From Streptomyces echinoruber (GTDB lineage: Bacteria > Actinomycetota > Actinomycetes > Streptomycetales > Streptomycetaceae): DNA of 64,000 nt. The position numbers and the translations under genes are program-made. The stretch is taken from assembly GCF_014651135.1 (NCBI RefSeq), contig NZ_BMWH01000014.1:1-64000 (forward strand), given 5' to 3'. The notes below the pieces were generated by a model. That model ran no database searches. It was not told where the DNA came from and was given only the letters and a program-made list of their open reading frames with translations. Below are positions 41,706 to 51,252 of this stretch, piece after piece. Position 1 is the stretch's first letter; each line of letters starts with the position of its first letter.

Positions 41706-42971
41706 ATGACGTCCGTCTTCATCGCCGCCGTCTCGCTCGCGCTGTTCTGGATGGCGGCGTTCACCCTGTGGTGGCAGATGCACGCGTGGCGCACGCCCGA
41801 GGTGCTCGCCTCCACCCGCTTCGGCAGACCCGACGGCACGGCACACCTGTCGTTCTCGCTGCTGCTGCCGGCGCGCCACGAGCAGGCCGTGCTGGACCAC
41901 ACCGTCCAGCGGCTGCTGGAGTCCACGCACACCGACTTCGAGATCATCGTCATCGTGGGGCACGACGACCCGGAGACCGCCGAGGTCGCCCGCCGGGCCG
42001 CCGAGCGTGATCCGCGCGTCCGCGTCGTCGTCGACACCCACGAGAAGAAGAACAAGCCGAAGGCCATGAACACGGCGCTGCCGCACTGCCGCGGCGACGT
42101 CGTCGGGGTCTTCGACGCCGAGGACCAGGTCCACCCCGAGCTCCTCGCCCACGTCGACCACGCCTTTCGCACCACTGGCGCGGACGTCGTGCAGGGCGGC
42201 GTGCAGCTCATCAACTTCCACTCCAGCTGGTACAGCCTGCGCAACTGCCTGGAGTACTTCTTCTGGTTCCGCTCCCGGCTGCACCTGCACGCCCAGAAGG
42301 GGTTCATCCCGCTGGGCGGCAACACCGTCTTCGTACGGACCGGCGTCCTCCGGGAGGCCGGCGGCTGGGACAACGACTGCCTGGCCGAGGACTGCGACCT
42401 GGGCGTGCGCCTGTCCAGCGTCGGCAAGAAGGTCGTCGTCGCCTACGACCCCCGCATGGTGACCCGGGAGGAGACCCCGGGCACCCTGATGTCGCTGCTG
42501 AAGCAGCGCACCCGCTGGAACCAGGGCTTTTTGCAGGTCTACCGCAAGAGGGACTGGAAGCAGCTACCCACGTTCGGCCAGCGGATGCTGGCCCGCTACA
42601 CCCTGATGACGCCGTTCCTGCAGGCCTTCTCCGGGGTGGTCATCCCCGTCAACGCGGCGATCGCGCTCTTCCTCGACGTTCCCGTCTCGATCGCCTTCCT
42701 CACCTTCCTGCCGCTGGTCACGGCCGCCGTCACGTTCGTCTTCGAGGTGGTCGGACTGCACGACTTCGGGCGGCAGTACGGGCTGCGCATCCGCTTCGTC
42801 CACTACGTGAAGCTCATCCTCGGCGGCCCCTTCTACCAGGTCCTGCTCGCCGGAGCCGCCCTGCGCGCCGTCTGGCGCGAGCAGCGCGGCCGCACCGACT
42901 GGGAGCTGACCCGGCACGTCGGCGCGCACCTGACCGAGTCCGAAGCGATCCGAGAGGACGTCCCCGCGTGA
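41706..42971 (+). CDS. CslA-like family 2 membrane glycosyltransferase
   Basis: 421 residues. N-terminal membrane helix, a GT-A domain with the catalytic motifs FDAEDQ, EDCDLG and the processive QRTRW motif in LLKQRTRWNQGF, then three to four C-terminal membrane helices. Processive GT2 enzymes of this type make beta-linked polysaccharides such as cellulose, chitin-like or GlcNAc polymers and thread them through the membrane. It is the first of four overlapping genes and resembles CslA, which works with the copper oxidase GlxA at Streptomyces hyphal tips; here a GlxA-like gene is the fourth cistron. Linkage and sugar are unknown. TTG at 41703 is an alternative start. Confidence 0.9.
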   Translation: MTSVFIAAVSLALFWMAAFTLWWQMHAWRTPEVLASTRFGRPDGTAHLSFSLLLPARHEQAVLDHTVQRLLESTHTDFEIIVIVGHDDPETAEVARRAAERDPRVRVVVDTHEKKNKPKAMNTALPHCRGDVVGVFDAEDQVHPELLAHVDHAFRTTGADVVQGGVQLINFHSSWYSLRNCLEYFFWFRSRLHLHAQKGFIPLGGNTVFVRTGVLREAGGWDNDCLAEDCDLGVRLSSVGKKVVVAYDPRMVTREETPGTLMSLLKQRTRWNQGFLQVYRKRDWKQLPTFGQRMLARYTLMTPFLQAFSGVVIPVNAAIALFLDVPVSIAFLTFLPLVTAAVTFVFEVVGLHDFGRQYGLRIRFVHYVKLILGGPFYQVLLAGAALRAVWREQRGRTDWELTRHVGAHLTESEAIREDVPA

Positions 42972-44614
42972 CCTCCACTCTTCCCGCGGCGACCGGCACC
43001 AGGGTCCCCGCGCGGCGCACCCCTGCGCCCGCCGCCCGCCCGGACGGCCGTACGGCACCGGCGCGGCTGCGTTCCTCCCGGCCCGACCTGCTGCTGTGCG
43101 GCGTGCTGCTCGCCGCGATCCTGCTCGTGCAGGGCTGGAACATCGCCGCCTACCCCACCCTCAGCGACGACGAGGGCACCTACCTCGCCCAGGCCTGGGC
43201 CGTGCAGCAGGGCAGGGGCCTGGCCCACTACACGTACTGGTACGACCACCCGCCGCTCGGCTGGATCCAGATCGCCCTGCTGACCTGGATCCCCTCGGCG
43301 CTCAGCCCCGGCGCGATGACCGTCGGCGCGATGCGCGCGGCGATGCTGCCGGTCGCCGCCGTCAGCGCCGTCCTCGTCTACGTCCTGGCCCGCCGGCTGG
43401 CGCTGCCGCGCTGGGCGGCCGGGCTCGCCATGGCGCTCTTCGGCCTCTCGCCGCTCTCCGTGGTGCTGCAGCGGGAGATCTTCCTGGACAACCTCGCGGT
43501 GCTGTGGACGCTGCTCGCCTTCACCCTCGCCGCCTCCCCGAGCCGCCACCTCTGGCACCACTTCGGCGCCGGTCTCGCGGCGGCGACCGCGGTGCTCACC
43601 AAGGAGACGATGCTCGTCGTCCTGCCCGCGCTGTTCGTCACCATGTGGCGGCACAGCCACCGCGACACCCGCAAGTTCGCCCTCACCGGAGCGGTCACCG
43701 CCTGCGCCCTGGCCGGCTTCTCCTACCCCCTCTTCGCCCTGCTGAAGGGCGAGTTGCTGCCGGGCAGCGGGCATGTGTCGCTGTGGGACGGCATCGTCTA
43801 CCAGATGACCCGGCCCGGCTCCGGCTTCCTCCTCGATCCCGGCTCCGGCTCCCACGGGGTGCTGCGGTCGTGGCTGTACTACGACCGCGTGCTGCCCCTG
43901 GCCGGGCTCGCCGGCGCGGCGCTGCTGCTGGTCACCTGGCGCTGGTCGGTCACCGCCCGCGCCCTGGCCGGGCCGGCGCTGGCGGTGGCGATCCTCACCG
44001 TGCTGGCCCTGCGCCCCAACGGCTACCTGCCCGCGATGTACGTCATCCAGGCGCTGCCGTTCCTCGCCCTGGTCCTCGCCGGCGCCGCCGCGAGCGTCGT
44101 CCACACGGTGCTGCACCGCCGGCGCCGCGCGACCGAGAAGCGGTACCTCACCCACGGCCGGTACGCGCTCGCCGCCGTCCTCGCCCTGGCCGCCGGCGCG
44201 TTCGTCGTGCCGCGCTGGTACGACGGCGACCGCACCGCCGTCACCGCCGACGCCAACGCCCCCTACCGGGCCGCCTCCGCGTGGCTGGCCACACGGGTCG
44301 ACGACCCGCGCGGCACCCGCGTGCTGGTCGACGACGCGCTGTGGCTGGACCTGGTGCACGCCGGGTACCGGCCCGGGCCCGGCGCGATCTGGTTCTACAA
44401 GGCCGACCTGGACCCGGCCGTCGCCCGGACCCTGCCGCGCGGCTGGCAGGACGTGGACTACGTCGTCGCCTCGCCGACCGTGCGCCGCGACGCGGCCGAC
44501 CTGCCCACCGTGCGGGCCGCCATCGACCACTCCGCCCCCGTCGCCGTGTTCGGCACCGGAGCCGACCGCATCGAGATCCGCCGCATCCACCCCGCCCCGA
44601 AAGGCGCACGATGA
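42968..44614 (+). CDS. GT39/ArnT-like membrane glycosyltransferase
   Basis: 548 residues with ten or more hydrophobic helices. The first loop carries LSDDEGTYLAQAW, the acidic catalytic DE-type signature of the PMT/ArnT GT-C fold, followed by YWYDHPPLGW. A C-terminal soluble extracytoplasmic domain of about 120 residues ends the protein. GT-C enzymes take polyprenyl-phosphate sugars as donors, which suits the next gene, a polyprenyl-phosphate sugar synthase. GTG start overlaps the upstream stop by four bases. Confidence 0.88.
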   Translation: MTSTLPAATGTRVPARRTPAPAARPDGRTAPARLRSSRPDLLLCGVLLAAILLVQGWNIAAYPTLSDDEGTYLAQAWAVQQGRGLAHYTYWYDHPPLGWIQIALLTWIPSALSPGAMTVGAMRAAMLPVAAVSAVLVYVLARRLALPRWAAGLAMALFGLSPLSVVLQREIFLDNLAVLWTLLAFTLAASPSRHLWHHFGAGLAAATAVLTKETMLVVLPALFVTMWRHSHRDTRKFALTGAVTACALAGFSYPLFALLKGELLPGSGHVSLWDGIVYQMTRPGSGFLLDPGSGSHGVLRSWLYYDRVLPLAGLAGAALLLVTWRWSVTARALAGPALAVAILTVLALRPNGYLPAMYVIQALPFLALVLAGAAASVVHTVLHRRRRATEKRYLTHGRYALAAVLALAAGAFVVPRWYDGDRTAVTADANAPYRAASAWLATRVDDPRGTRVLVDDALWLDLVHAGYRPGPGAIWFYKADLDPAVARTLPRGWQDVDYVVASPTVRRDAADLPTVRAAIDHSAPVAVFGTGADRIEIRRIHPAPKGAR

Positions 44615-45837
44615 GCTTCGAGTCCACCGTCCCCGGGGAGTTGGGGGACCCGTCCGTCCGCGCCGCGGAGGTGCCGGAGCCGGGCGCCGTCACCCTCGTC
44701 GTCCCGACCTTCAACGAGTCGGGCAACGTGCGGGAGCTGCTGCGCCGGATCACCGACTCGGTGCCCGCCCGGCTGCCCTGCGAGGTGGTCTTCGTCGACG
44801 ACTCCACCGACGACACCCCGCAGGTGATCGCCGAGGCCGCGCAGGACTGCCCGTTCCCGGTGAGCGTGCTGCACCGCGCGGAGCCGGCCGGCGGGCTCGG
44901 CGGGGCCGTGGTGGAGGGCCTGCGGGCCGCGACCTCCGACTGGGTCGTCGTCATGGACGGCGACCTGCAGCATCCGCCGTCCCTGGTGCCGGAGTTGGTG
45001 GCCACCGGGGAGCGGACCGGCGCCGAACTCGTCGTCGCCTCCCGCTACATCGCGGGCGGCAGCCGTGCCGGGCTGGCCGGCGGCTACCGGGTCGCCGTCT
45101 CCCGGGGTGCGACCTGGCTGGCCAAGTCGCTCTTCCCGCGCGCCCTGCGCGGCATCAGCGATCCGATGAGCGGTTTCTTCGCCGTCCGCCGCGGCGCGGT
45201 GGCCGCCGAGGTGCTCCAGCCGCTCGGCTACAAGATCCTCCTCGAACTCGCGGTGCGCTGCCGCCCGCGCCGCGTCGCCGAGGTCCCGTTCGTCTTCCAG
45301 GACCGCTTCGCGGGCGAGTCGAAGTCGACCGCGCGGGAGGGGCTGCGCTTCCTGCGCCACCTGGCCGGCCTGCGCACCGCCTCCCCGCTCGCCCGCATGA
45401 CCGGCTTCGGCCTGATCGGCGCCAGCGGTTTCCTGCCCAACCTGCTCGGCCTGTACGTCCTGACCGGCCTCGGCCTGCACTACGTGCCCGCCGAGATCCT
45501 CGCCAACCAGCTCGGCGTGGCCTGGAACTTCCTCCTCGTCGAACAGCTCCTCTTCCGCGACCGGCGCCGGCACCGGCGCTGGTGGGACCGGGCCGGCCGG
45601 TTCGCGCTGCTGGCCAACGCCGACCTGGTGCTGCGCATCCCGCTGATCGCGCTGTTCGTCGGCCGGCTGGGGATGGGCGCCCTGTCCGCCACCGCGCTGG
45701 CGCTGGTGGTGACGTTCGTCCTGCGCTTCGCCGGCACCGAGGCGCTGGTCTACCTGCCGCGCAGGAACCGCGGCAACCGCAGCAACCGCAAGAACCGCAG
45801 GGACCGTACGGCCCGCACCGCAAGGAGAGCCGCGTGA
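44611..45837 (+). CDS. dolichol-phosphate-mannose synthase-like GT2 fused to GtrA domain
   Basis: 408 residues. Residues about 20-245 form a DPM1-type glycosyltransferase (LVVPTFNESGNVRELLRRI, VVMDGDLQHPP, SDPMSGFFAVRR); residues about 255-390 are a GtrA-like four-helix domain. Together they should make a polyprenyl-phosphate sugar on the inner face and help flip it for use by the GT39-like enzyme. ATG overlaps the previous stop by four bases. The last 20 residues are an Arg/Asn-rich repeat (NRGNRSNRKNRRDR). Confidence 0.9.
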   Translation: MSFESTVPGELGDPSVRAAEVPEPGAVTLVVPTFNESGNVRELLRRITDSVPARLPCEVVFVDDSTDDTPQVIAEAAQDCPFPVSVLHRAEPAGGLGGAVVEGLRAATSDWVVVMDGDLQHPPSLVPELVATGERTGAELVVASRYIAGGSRAGLAGGYRVAVSRGATWLAKSLFPRALRGISDPMSGFFAVRRGAVAAEVLQPLGYKILLELAVRCRPRRVAEVPFVFQDRFAGESKSTAREGLRFLRHLAGLRTASPLARMTGFGLIGASGFLPNLLGLYVLTGLGLHYVPAEILANQLGVAWNFLLVEQLLFRDRRRHRRWWDRAGRFALLANADLVLRIPLIALFVGRLGMGALSATALALVVTFVLRFAGTEALVYLPRRNRGNRSNRKNRRDRTARTARRAA

Positions 45838-48239
45838 GAAAGCACCGCAGAAGAACCGCGTTGCTGGGGGTGGGCGCACTGACCGCCGGCCTCCTGCTGA
45901 CCTCCCCGCAGCCCGCCTCGGCCGCCAACCTCGTGAAGAACCCCGGCTTCGAGACCGACGGCGGCGACGGGATGCCGTACTGCTGGGAGAAGTCCGGCTG
46001 GGGCGACAACGACTACACCTTCACCACCACCTCGGACGCCCACGGCGGCAGCAGGGCCATGAAGGTGGAGCTGACCCGCCGCGTCGACGGCGACCGCAAG
46101 GCCCTGATCACCGAGTCCGCCCAGTGCGCGCCCGTGGTGACGGCGGGCCGGCAGTACGACCTGTCCCTGTGGTACAAGTCGACCACGCCCGACACCTCCG
46201 TCACCCTCTTCCGGCACGACACCACGGCGGGCTGGCAGTACTGGACCGACCTCAAGACGCTGGAGATGCGGGGCGGCTGGACGCAGGCGTCGGTGCGCAC
46301 CCCCGAGGTCCCGGCCGGCACCGACCGCATCACCTGGGGCGTCTCCGTCTACGGCACCGGCTCGGTCACCACCGACGACTACACCATGGAGCAGGTCCCC
46401 GACACCCTGCCGCCCGCCCCGTGCACCGGCACCGGCAGCCAGTGCGCCGACGGAAGCTGGCAGGTGCTGCCCACGCAGAACCCGGTGCGCTCCATGCACT
46501 CCGTCGTCCTCAACAACGGCAAGGTGCTGCTGATCGCCGGCTCCGGCAACAGCGAGGAGCAGTTCGCGGCCGGCACGTTCACCAGCGCCGTCTACGACCC
46601 GGCCCACGGCACCTACAAGGTCATCCCCACGCCGAAGGACATGTTCTGCGCCGGGCACGTGCAACTGCAGGACGGCCGGGTGCTGGTGATGAGCGGCAAC
46701 AAGGCGTACCCGGCGGCGGACGGCTCGCACGGCTACGAGGGCTTCAAGGACTCGTACGTCTTCGACCCGCGGACCGAGACCTACACCAGGACCAACGACC
46801 TGAACGACGGCCACTGGTACCCGTCGGCGACCGAACTCGGCAACGGCGACGTGATCTCCTTCGGCGGGCTGCGGGAGGACTCGACCGGCTCGGTGACCGC
46901 CGAGCGCTTCTCGCAGGCCGAGCAGCGGTGGCTGCCGCTGTGGCGGGTCAACCAGACCTGGTCGTACTGGGGCCTGTACCCGTCGATGATCCTGATGCAG
47001 GACGGGCGCCTCTTCTACTCCGGCAGCCACGTCTTCGGCAACAACATCCCCGGCACCGGCGCGGCGATCTACGACTACGACGCCAACACCGTCACCCAGG
47101 TGCCGGGCCTGCGGAACAAGGACGAACGGGACCAGTCGGCGAGCGTGCTGCTGCCGCCGGCGCAGGACCAGCGGGTCCTCACCCTCGGCGGCGGCAACAT
47201 CGACTCCAACCCGGACGCGAACCGCCTCACCGACATCATCGACCTCAAGCAGCCCGACCCGTCCTACGTCGCCGGCCCGCCGCTGCCGCAGGGCACGGTC
47301 GACCTCGGCAACGGCCCCCAGCCGGAGACCGGCGGCCAGGGCAAGATGTACGTCTCCGCCGTGCTGCTGCCCGACGGCAAGGTCCTGGAGACCGGCGGCG
47401 CGCTGCACAACCGCGCCGACCCGGTCCGCGAGTCGTCGCTGTTCGACCCGCAGACCGAGACCTTCGACCCGGTGGCCGCCGACCCGGAGGCGCGCGGCTA
47501 CCACTCCTCGTCGTTCCTGCTGCCCGACGGCCGCGTGATGTCCACCGGCGACAACCCGGGCAACGGCACCTGGAACCACCACGTGTCCATCTACACCCCG
47601 CCCTACCTGTACAAGGGCACCCGCCCGACGATCACCTCGGTGATCGACACCGAGTGGACGTACGGCGACACCCAGCGCATCACCGTCGACCGGCCCATCG
47701 CCAAGGCCGAGCTGATCCGCCCGGCCGCCGTCACGCACTCCTCCGACCCCAACCAGCGGTTCGTGGACCTGCCGCTGTCGGTGGACGGCAACAACGTCGA
47801 CCTGAACGTCACGAGCAACCCCGACCTGGCCCCGCCCGGCTGGTACATGCTCTTCGCGGTCGACGCCAACGGGGTGCCGTCGGTGGCGAAGTGGGTGCAC
47901 CTCCAGGGCCCGTCCGCGCTGAGCGCCGCCACCCCCTCCGCCCACGTGCACTCCTTCGCCGACTCCCCGCGGGGCGCCACCAGCGGCCCCGGCCGGAAGC
48001 GCGCCTCGCAGAAGGTCGGCACCACGGTCTCCGGCTGCGACCGGCACTACGGCTCGGCCAACGTGTGCGTGCCCACGGCCTTCCCGCCCGGGGTGCGGCG
48101 GACGACCGCGGCCCGCTGCGCCTGGCTGCACGGCAACGACTACGGCCGCCTGAAGGTCAACGGCCGCGACGATCCGCTGGGCCTGGACCGCGACCGGGAC
48201 GGCATCGCCTGCGGCCGGGGTGATGTGACGAAGCGTTAG
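45834..48239 (+). CDS. secreted radical copper oxidase (galactose/glyoxal oxidase-like) with CBM and excalibur domains
   Basis: 801 residues. Sec signal peptide (LLGVGALTAGLLLTSPQPASA), a CBM4/9-like beta-sandwich (residues about 30-185, NLVKNPGFETDGGDGMPYCW), then a Kelch propeller and DUF1929 domain. Copper ligands and cofactor residues of galactose oxidase appear conserved: Cys272 in DMFCAGH, Tyr329 in HWYPSAT, Tyr556-His557 in ARGYHSSS and His635 in AVTHSSDPNQR, so a Tyr-Cys cofactor can form. A C-terminal excalibur-like calcium domain (GLDRDRDGIACG) follows. It should oxidise a terminal alcohol or aldehyde on a glycan and release H2O2, as GlxA does in Streptomyces. GTG overlaps the upstream stop by four bases. 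Confidence 0.9.
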   Translation: MRKHRRRTALLGVGALTAGLLLTSPQPASAANLVKNPGFETDGGDGMPYCWEKSGWGDNDYTFTTTSDAHGGSRAMKVELTRRVDGDRKALITESAQCAPVVTAGRQYDLSLWYKSTTPDTSVTLFRHDTTAGWQYWTDLKTLEMRGGWTQASVRTPEVPAGTDRITWGVSVYGTGSVTTDDYTMEQVPDTLPPAPCTGTGSQCADGSWQVLPTQNPVRSMHSVVLNNGKVLLIAGSGNSEEQFAAGTFTSAVYDPAHGTYKVIPTPKDMFCAGHVQLQDGRVLVMSGNKAYPAADGSHGYEGFKDSYVFDPRTETYTRTNDLNDGHWYPSATELGNGDVISFGGLREDSTGSVTAERFSQAEQRWLPLWRVNQTWSYWGLYPSMILMQDGRLFYSGSHVFGNNIPGTGAAIYDYDANTVTQVPGLRNKDERDQSASVLLPPAQDQRVLTLGGGNIDSNPDANRLTDIIDLKQPDPSYVAGPPLPQGTVDLGNGPQPETGGQGKMYVSAVLLPDGKVLETGGALHNRADPVRESSLFDPQTETFDPVAADPEARGYHSSSFLLPDGRVMSTGDNPGNGTWNHHVSIYTPPYLYKGTRPTITSVIDTEWTYGDTQRITVDRPIAKAELIRPAAVTHSSDPNQRFVDLPLSVDGNNVDLNVTSNPDLAPPGWYMLFAVDANGVPSVAKWVHLQGPSALSAATPSAHVHSFADSPRGATSGPGRKRASQKVGTTVSGCDRHYGSANVCVPTAFPPGVRRTTAARCAWLHGNDYGRLKVNGRDDPLGLDRDRDGIACGRGDVTKR

Positions 48240-48317
48240 GAGCTGTTGGCGGGCGAGGCGTCAGGGCCCGTCGCCGGGCGAGGAGTTGGAGCTTGTCGCC
48301 GGGCCCTGGCCGTGCTG

Positions 48318-49049
48318 TCAGCCGCGCCGTGCCTGCTCCGCGAGGGCGCGCTCCACGATGGCTTCGAGCTGCTCGTGGTGCGCGCCCTTCCAGTAGGCGC
48401 GGCCGCACGCGCGGCACCGGGCGAACACCTCGTAGGTGCGCCGGGTGCCGGTGTGGAGCTGGTCGGCGACCTCCTCCTTGGTGGCCTCGCGCAGCAGGCC
48501 GTTGCAGGCGGTGCAGCGGGTCCAGGGACGCAGGTCGGGGGCGAACCGGTCGAGGACGTCGCGCAGTTGCTCCTCGGGGCGGGTGCTGTAGACGAAGGCG
48601 CCCGCCCACAGTTCGCGGCGGCGCAGCAGCCCCCGGTCGCGGCTGAGCATCACCCGCCGCTCGGCCGCCGAGCGGGCGGCGAGGGCCGCGTCGCCGATGT
48701 CCGTCGACTCGTACGCCGCGTCCACGCCGAGCAGCCGCAGCCGGCGGGCCAGCGTGCCCAGGTGGACGTCGAGGAGGAAGCGCAGGGGAGCGCCCGGCAC
48801 CCGCTGCGGGCGGGGCACCGTACGGACGCGCACCCGCTCCCCGGCGGCCGGGACGTGCGAGGCGGGCACCTCGCGGCCGTCCACCTCCAGCGCGCCGACC
48901 TCGGTCAGCGGCACGCCGAGGGACTCCACGACGTGGCCGAGGGTGGACACGCCGTCGGTGGCGACCGGGGTGGCGCCCCCGCGGCGGGCCTGCGGGACGA
49001 ACAGGTGCAGCTCGGGGGCGAACTCGACGCGGATCTCGGGACCGTTCAC
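48318..49049 (-). CDS. Mut7-C RNase-domain protein with ubiquitin-like N-terminus
   Basis: 243 residues, GTG start at 49049. An N-terminal ubiquitin/MoaD-like region (EIRVEFAPELHLFVPQ to VRVRTVPRP) is followed by the Mut7-C PIN-fold domain with acidic residues FLLDVHLGTLARRLR and MLSRDRGLLRR and a four-cysteine zinc ribbon (CTACNGLL, CRACGRAYWKG). The architecture is a known combination; a nuclease role is predicted from the PIN fold but the target RNA is unknown. Confidence 0.9.
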   Translation of the reverse strand: MNGPEIRVEFAPELHLFVPQARRGGATPVATDGVSTLGHVVESLGVPLTEVGALEVDGREVPASHVPAAGERVRVRTVPRPQRVPGAPLRFLLDVHLGTLARRLRLLGVDAAYESTDIGDAALAARSAAERRVMLSRDRGLLRRRELWAGAFVYSTRPEEQLRDVLDRFAPDLRPWTRCTACNGLLREATKEEVADQLHTGTRRTYEVFARCRACGRAYWKGAHHEQLEAIVERALAEQARRG

Positions 49050-49082
49050 CCGGTCAGGATGGCACGGGGGAGGGGGCGGATC

Positions 49083-49718
49083 TCAGTGTTTTCCGGCGGG
49101 CAGGCCGTGCTCGATCACGTCGAGGGCGCGGTCGATGAGCTCCTGCAGGTCTTCCTCGTAGCCGTGCTCGGCCCAGTACAGGTAGACCTCCATCAGTCCG
49201 CCGACCAGGGACATGGCGAAGACGCGCACCTCCAGGCCGTCCGGGTCCAGACCGGTGCGCTCGCCGATGGCCTGGCGCAGCAGGCGCCCGGTGACCGACA
49301 TGCTCTCGATCATCCGGGAGCGCACCGCGGGCACCTCCGCGCTCAGCCGGGCCCGCAGCCGGGTCACCTCGGGATCCTCCTCCGCCCCGATGCCCGCGGC
49401 CTTGCGCACCACGTGCCGCACGGACTCCGTCCACGGCTCGTCCGCGGGCCGCCTGCGCAGCTCCTCCAGCAGGAGCGGGTCGTACTCGTCGGTGAGGACG
49501 ATGTCCTCCTTGGTCGGGAAGTAGCGGAAGACCGTGGAGGGCGACACCTCGGCACGCTCGGCGATCTGCTCGATCGTCGTGGCCTCGTACCCCTGCTCCC
49601 GGATCAGCGCGTAGGTCGCGCTGCGGATCGCCTGCCGGGTCTTGATCTTCTTGCGTTCCCGAAGGCCCGGCCGGGGGCGGTCGGCGGCGGAGGTGCGTGC
49701 GGAGGTCATGACGGTCAT
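49083..49718 (-). CDS. TetR-family repressor coupled to the MFS gene
   Basis: 211 residues, ATG at 49718 overlapping the MFS stop (ATGA). Helix-turn-helix ATTIEQIAERAEVSPSTVFR followed by FPTKEDIVLTDEY is standard TetR; the C-terminal domain is of the multidrug-regulator kind. It probably represses the exporter operon through the GAGAGT-A-ACTCTC dyad upstream of the MFS start at 51417. Because it lies downstream of two lesions in the MFS gene, its translation may depend on reinitiation. Confidence 0.9.
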   Translation of the reverse strand: MTVMTSARTSAADRPRPGLRERKKIKTRQAIRSATYALIREQGYEATTIEQIAERAEVSPSTVFRYFPTKEDIVLTDEYDPLLLEELRRRPADEPWTESVRHVVRKAAGIGAEEDPEVTRLRARLSAEVPAVRSRMIESMSVTGRLLRQAIGERTGLDPDGLEVRVFAMSLVGGLMEVYLYWAEHGYEEDLQELIDRALDVIEHGLPAGKH

Positions 49719-50159
49719 TGTCGGGCATCCGTCGGCGGGGCGGCCATGTCCGAGGTGCCGGGGTCTGGGGTGCCGGGGTCCGGGGCGTCGGGTTCCGGGG
49801 CGCCGGGGGCTGGGACGTCGGGTTCCGGGGCGTCGGGCGCGGCGGTGCGGGCGGGCGGGGCCTGCGGCAGGAACACGGCGGCCGGCAGCGCCGCGAGCAG
49901 GGCGGCGACGCCGCACACCAGCAGCACCAGGCCCATGCCGTGGACGTAGGCGGCGTCCGCGGAGGCCGCCAGGCGGGCCGACCCGGCCTGCCCGGCGACC
50001 AGATGGGCGGCGACCACGGAGTCCCCGGCCGTCTCCGCCGCCCGCGCGGGCAGCCCGCTCACGTCGAGCCGGTCGCGGAAGGCGCCGGCGAGCAGGCTGC
50101 CCAGCAGCGCGATGCCGAGGGCGCCACCGACCTGGCGCAGCGTCATCAGCAACCCGGAA

Positions 50160-50197
50160 CCTCCCCCACTGCCTCAAGGGCGTGGGGGGACCCCCAG
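50160..50197 (-). repeat. palindromic mini-element causing a frameshift in the MFS gene
   Basis: On the minus strand it reads CTGGGGGTCCCCCCACGCCC, a short loop, then AGTGGGGGAGG. About 35 bases separate GCC-GGC from the GGT-TCC that continues the conserved GSGLLMTLRQ, which is not a multiple of three and shifts the frame. Confidence 0.8.
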
Positions 50198-51216
50198 CCG
50201 GCCCGGTCGCGCGACAGGGTGCCGAGGGCACCGTCCATCGCGGGCACGACCGAGAAGCCGAAGCCGAGCCCGGCGACCGACAGCCACAGCGCGGTGAAGC
50301 CGTAGCCGGACTCCACCGTCGTACGGCTGCCGAGCAGCGCGGCGAAGGCGAGGACGACCAGGCCCGCGCCGACCGTCGCCCGGGCGCCGAACCGGGCGAC
50401 GACGGGCTGCGCGCCCCGCGCGGCGACCAGCAGACCGCCCATCATCGGCAGCAGCCGCAGACCGGTGCCGAGGGCGTCGTGGCCGAGAACCGCCTGCAGG
50501 TAGGGCGGCAGCACGAACAGCAGGCCGGACAGGACGAACATCACCAGGGTCGCCGCGACCGTGTTCCACAGGAAGCCGCGCCGGGCGAGCAGCGCCAGGT
50601 CGAGCAGGGGGCGCACGGCCCGCCGCTCGCGCAGCACGAGCGCGGTCAGCAGCACCGCGGCGGCGGCCAGGAAGCCGAGCACCAGGGCGTCGCCCCAGCC
50701 GCGGTCGGGCGCTTCGATGATCGCGTAGACAAGGGCGGCGAGGCCGGCCGCGGTGAGCGCGGTGGAGACGGCGTCGACCCTGGGGGAGGCGGGGTCGCGA
50801 GTTTCGGGCAGCAGGAAGGCGCAGGCCGCGAGGCCGACGGCGGCCATCGGGACGTTGATCAGGAAGACCGAGCCCCACCAGAAGTGGTCGAGCAGGAAGC
50901 CGCCGATGATCGGGCCCAGCGGCAGGCCGAGCGCCGAGGCGGAGGAGATGACACCGACGGCCTTGGCGCGCTCGTCCGGGCCGAACAGGGAGGGCAGGAC
51001 GGACAGGGCGAGCGGCGTGACCAGGGCCGCGCCGACGCCCATCACCGCGCGGGCCGCGACGACCCACGCCACGTCCCCGGCCAGCGCGCCGACGAGCGAG
51101 CCGGCGAGGAAGACGCCGAGCCCGGCCATCAGCATCCGCCGCCGCCCGAACCGGTCGCCGAGCAGCCCCGCCGGGAGCATCAGCGCGGCGAAGACGACGA
51201 CATACGCGTCCGCCAT

Positions 51217-51252
51217 CCTCCCCCAGGGCTAAACGCCTGGGGGGACCCCCAG
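51217..51252 (-). repeat. palindromic mini-element with a stop codon in the MFS gene
   Basis: On the minus strand CTGGGGGTCCCCCCAGGC, then GTTTAG, then CCCTGGGGGAGG, 36 bases replacing the expected Gln-Trp codons before MADAY. The insertion preserves frame but carries TAG. Its GGGGGAGG end abuts the ATG of fragment 2. Confidence 0.82.
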
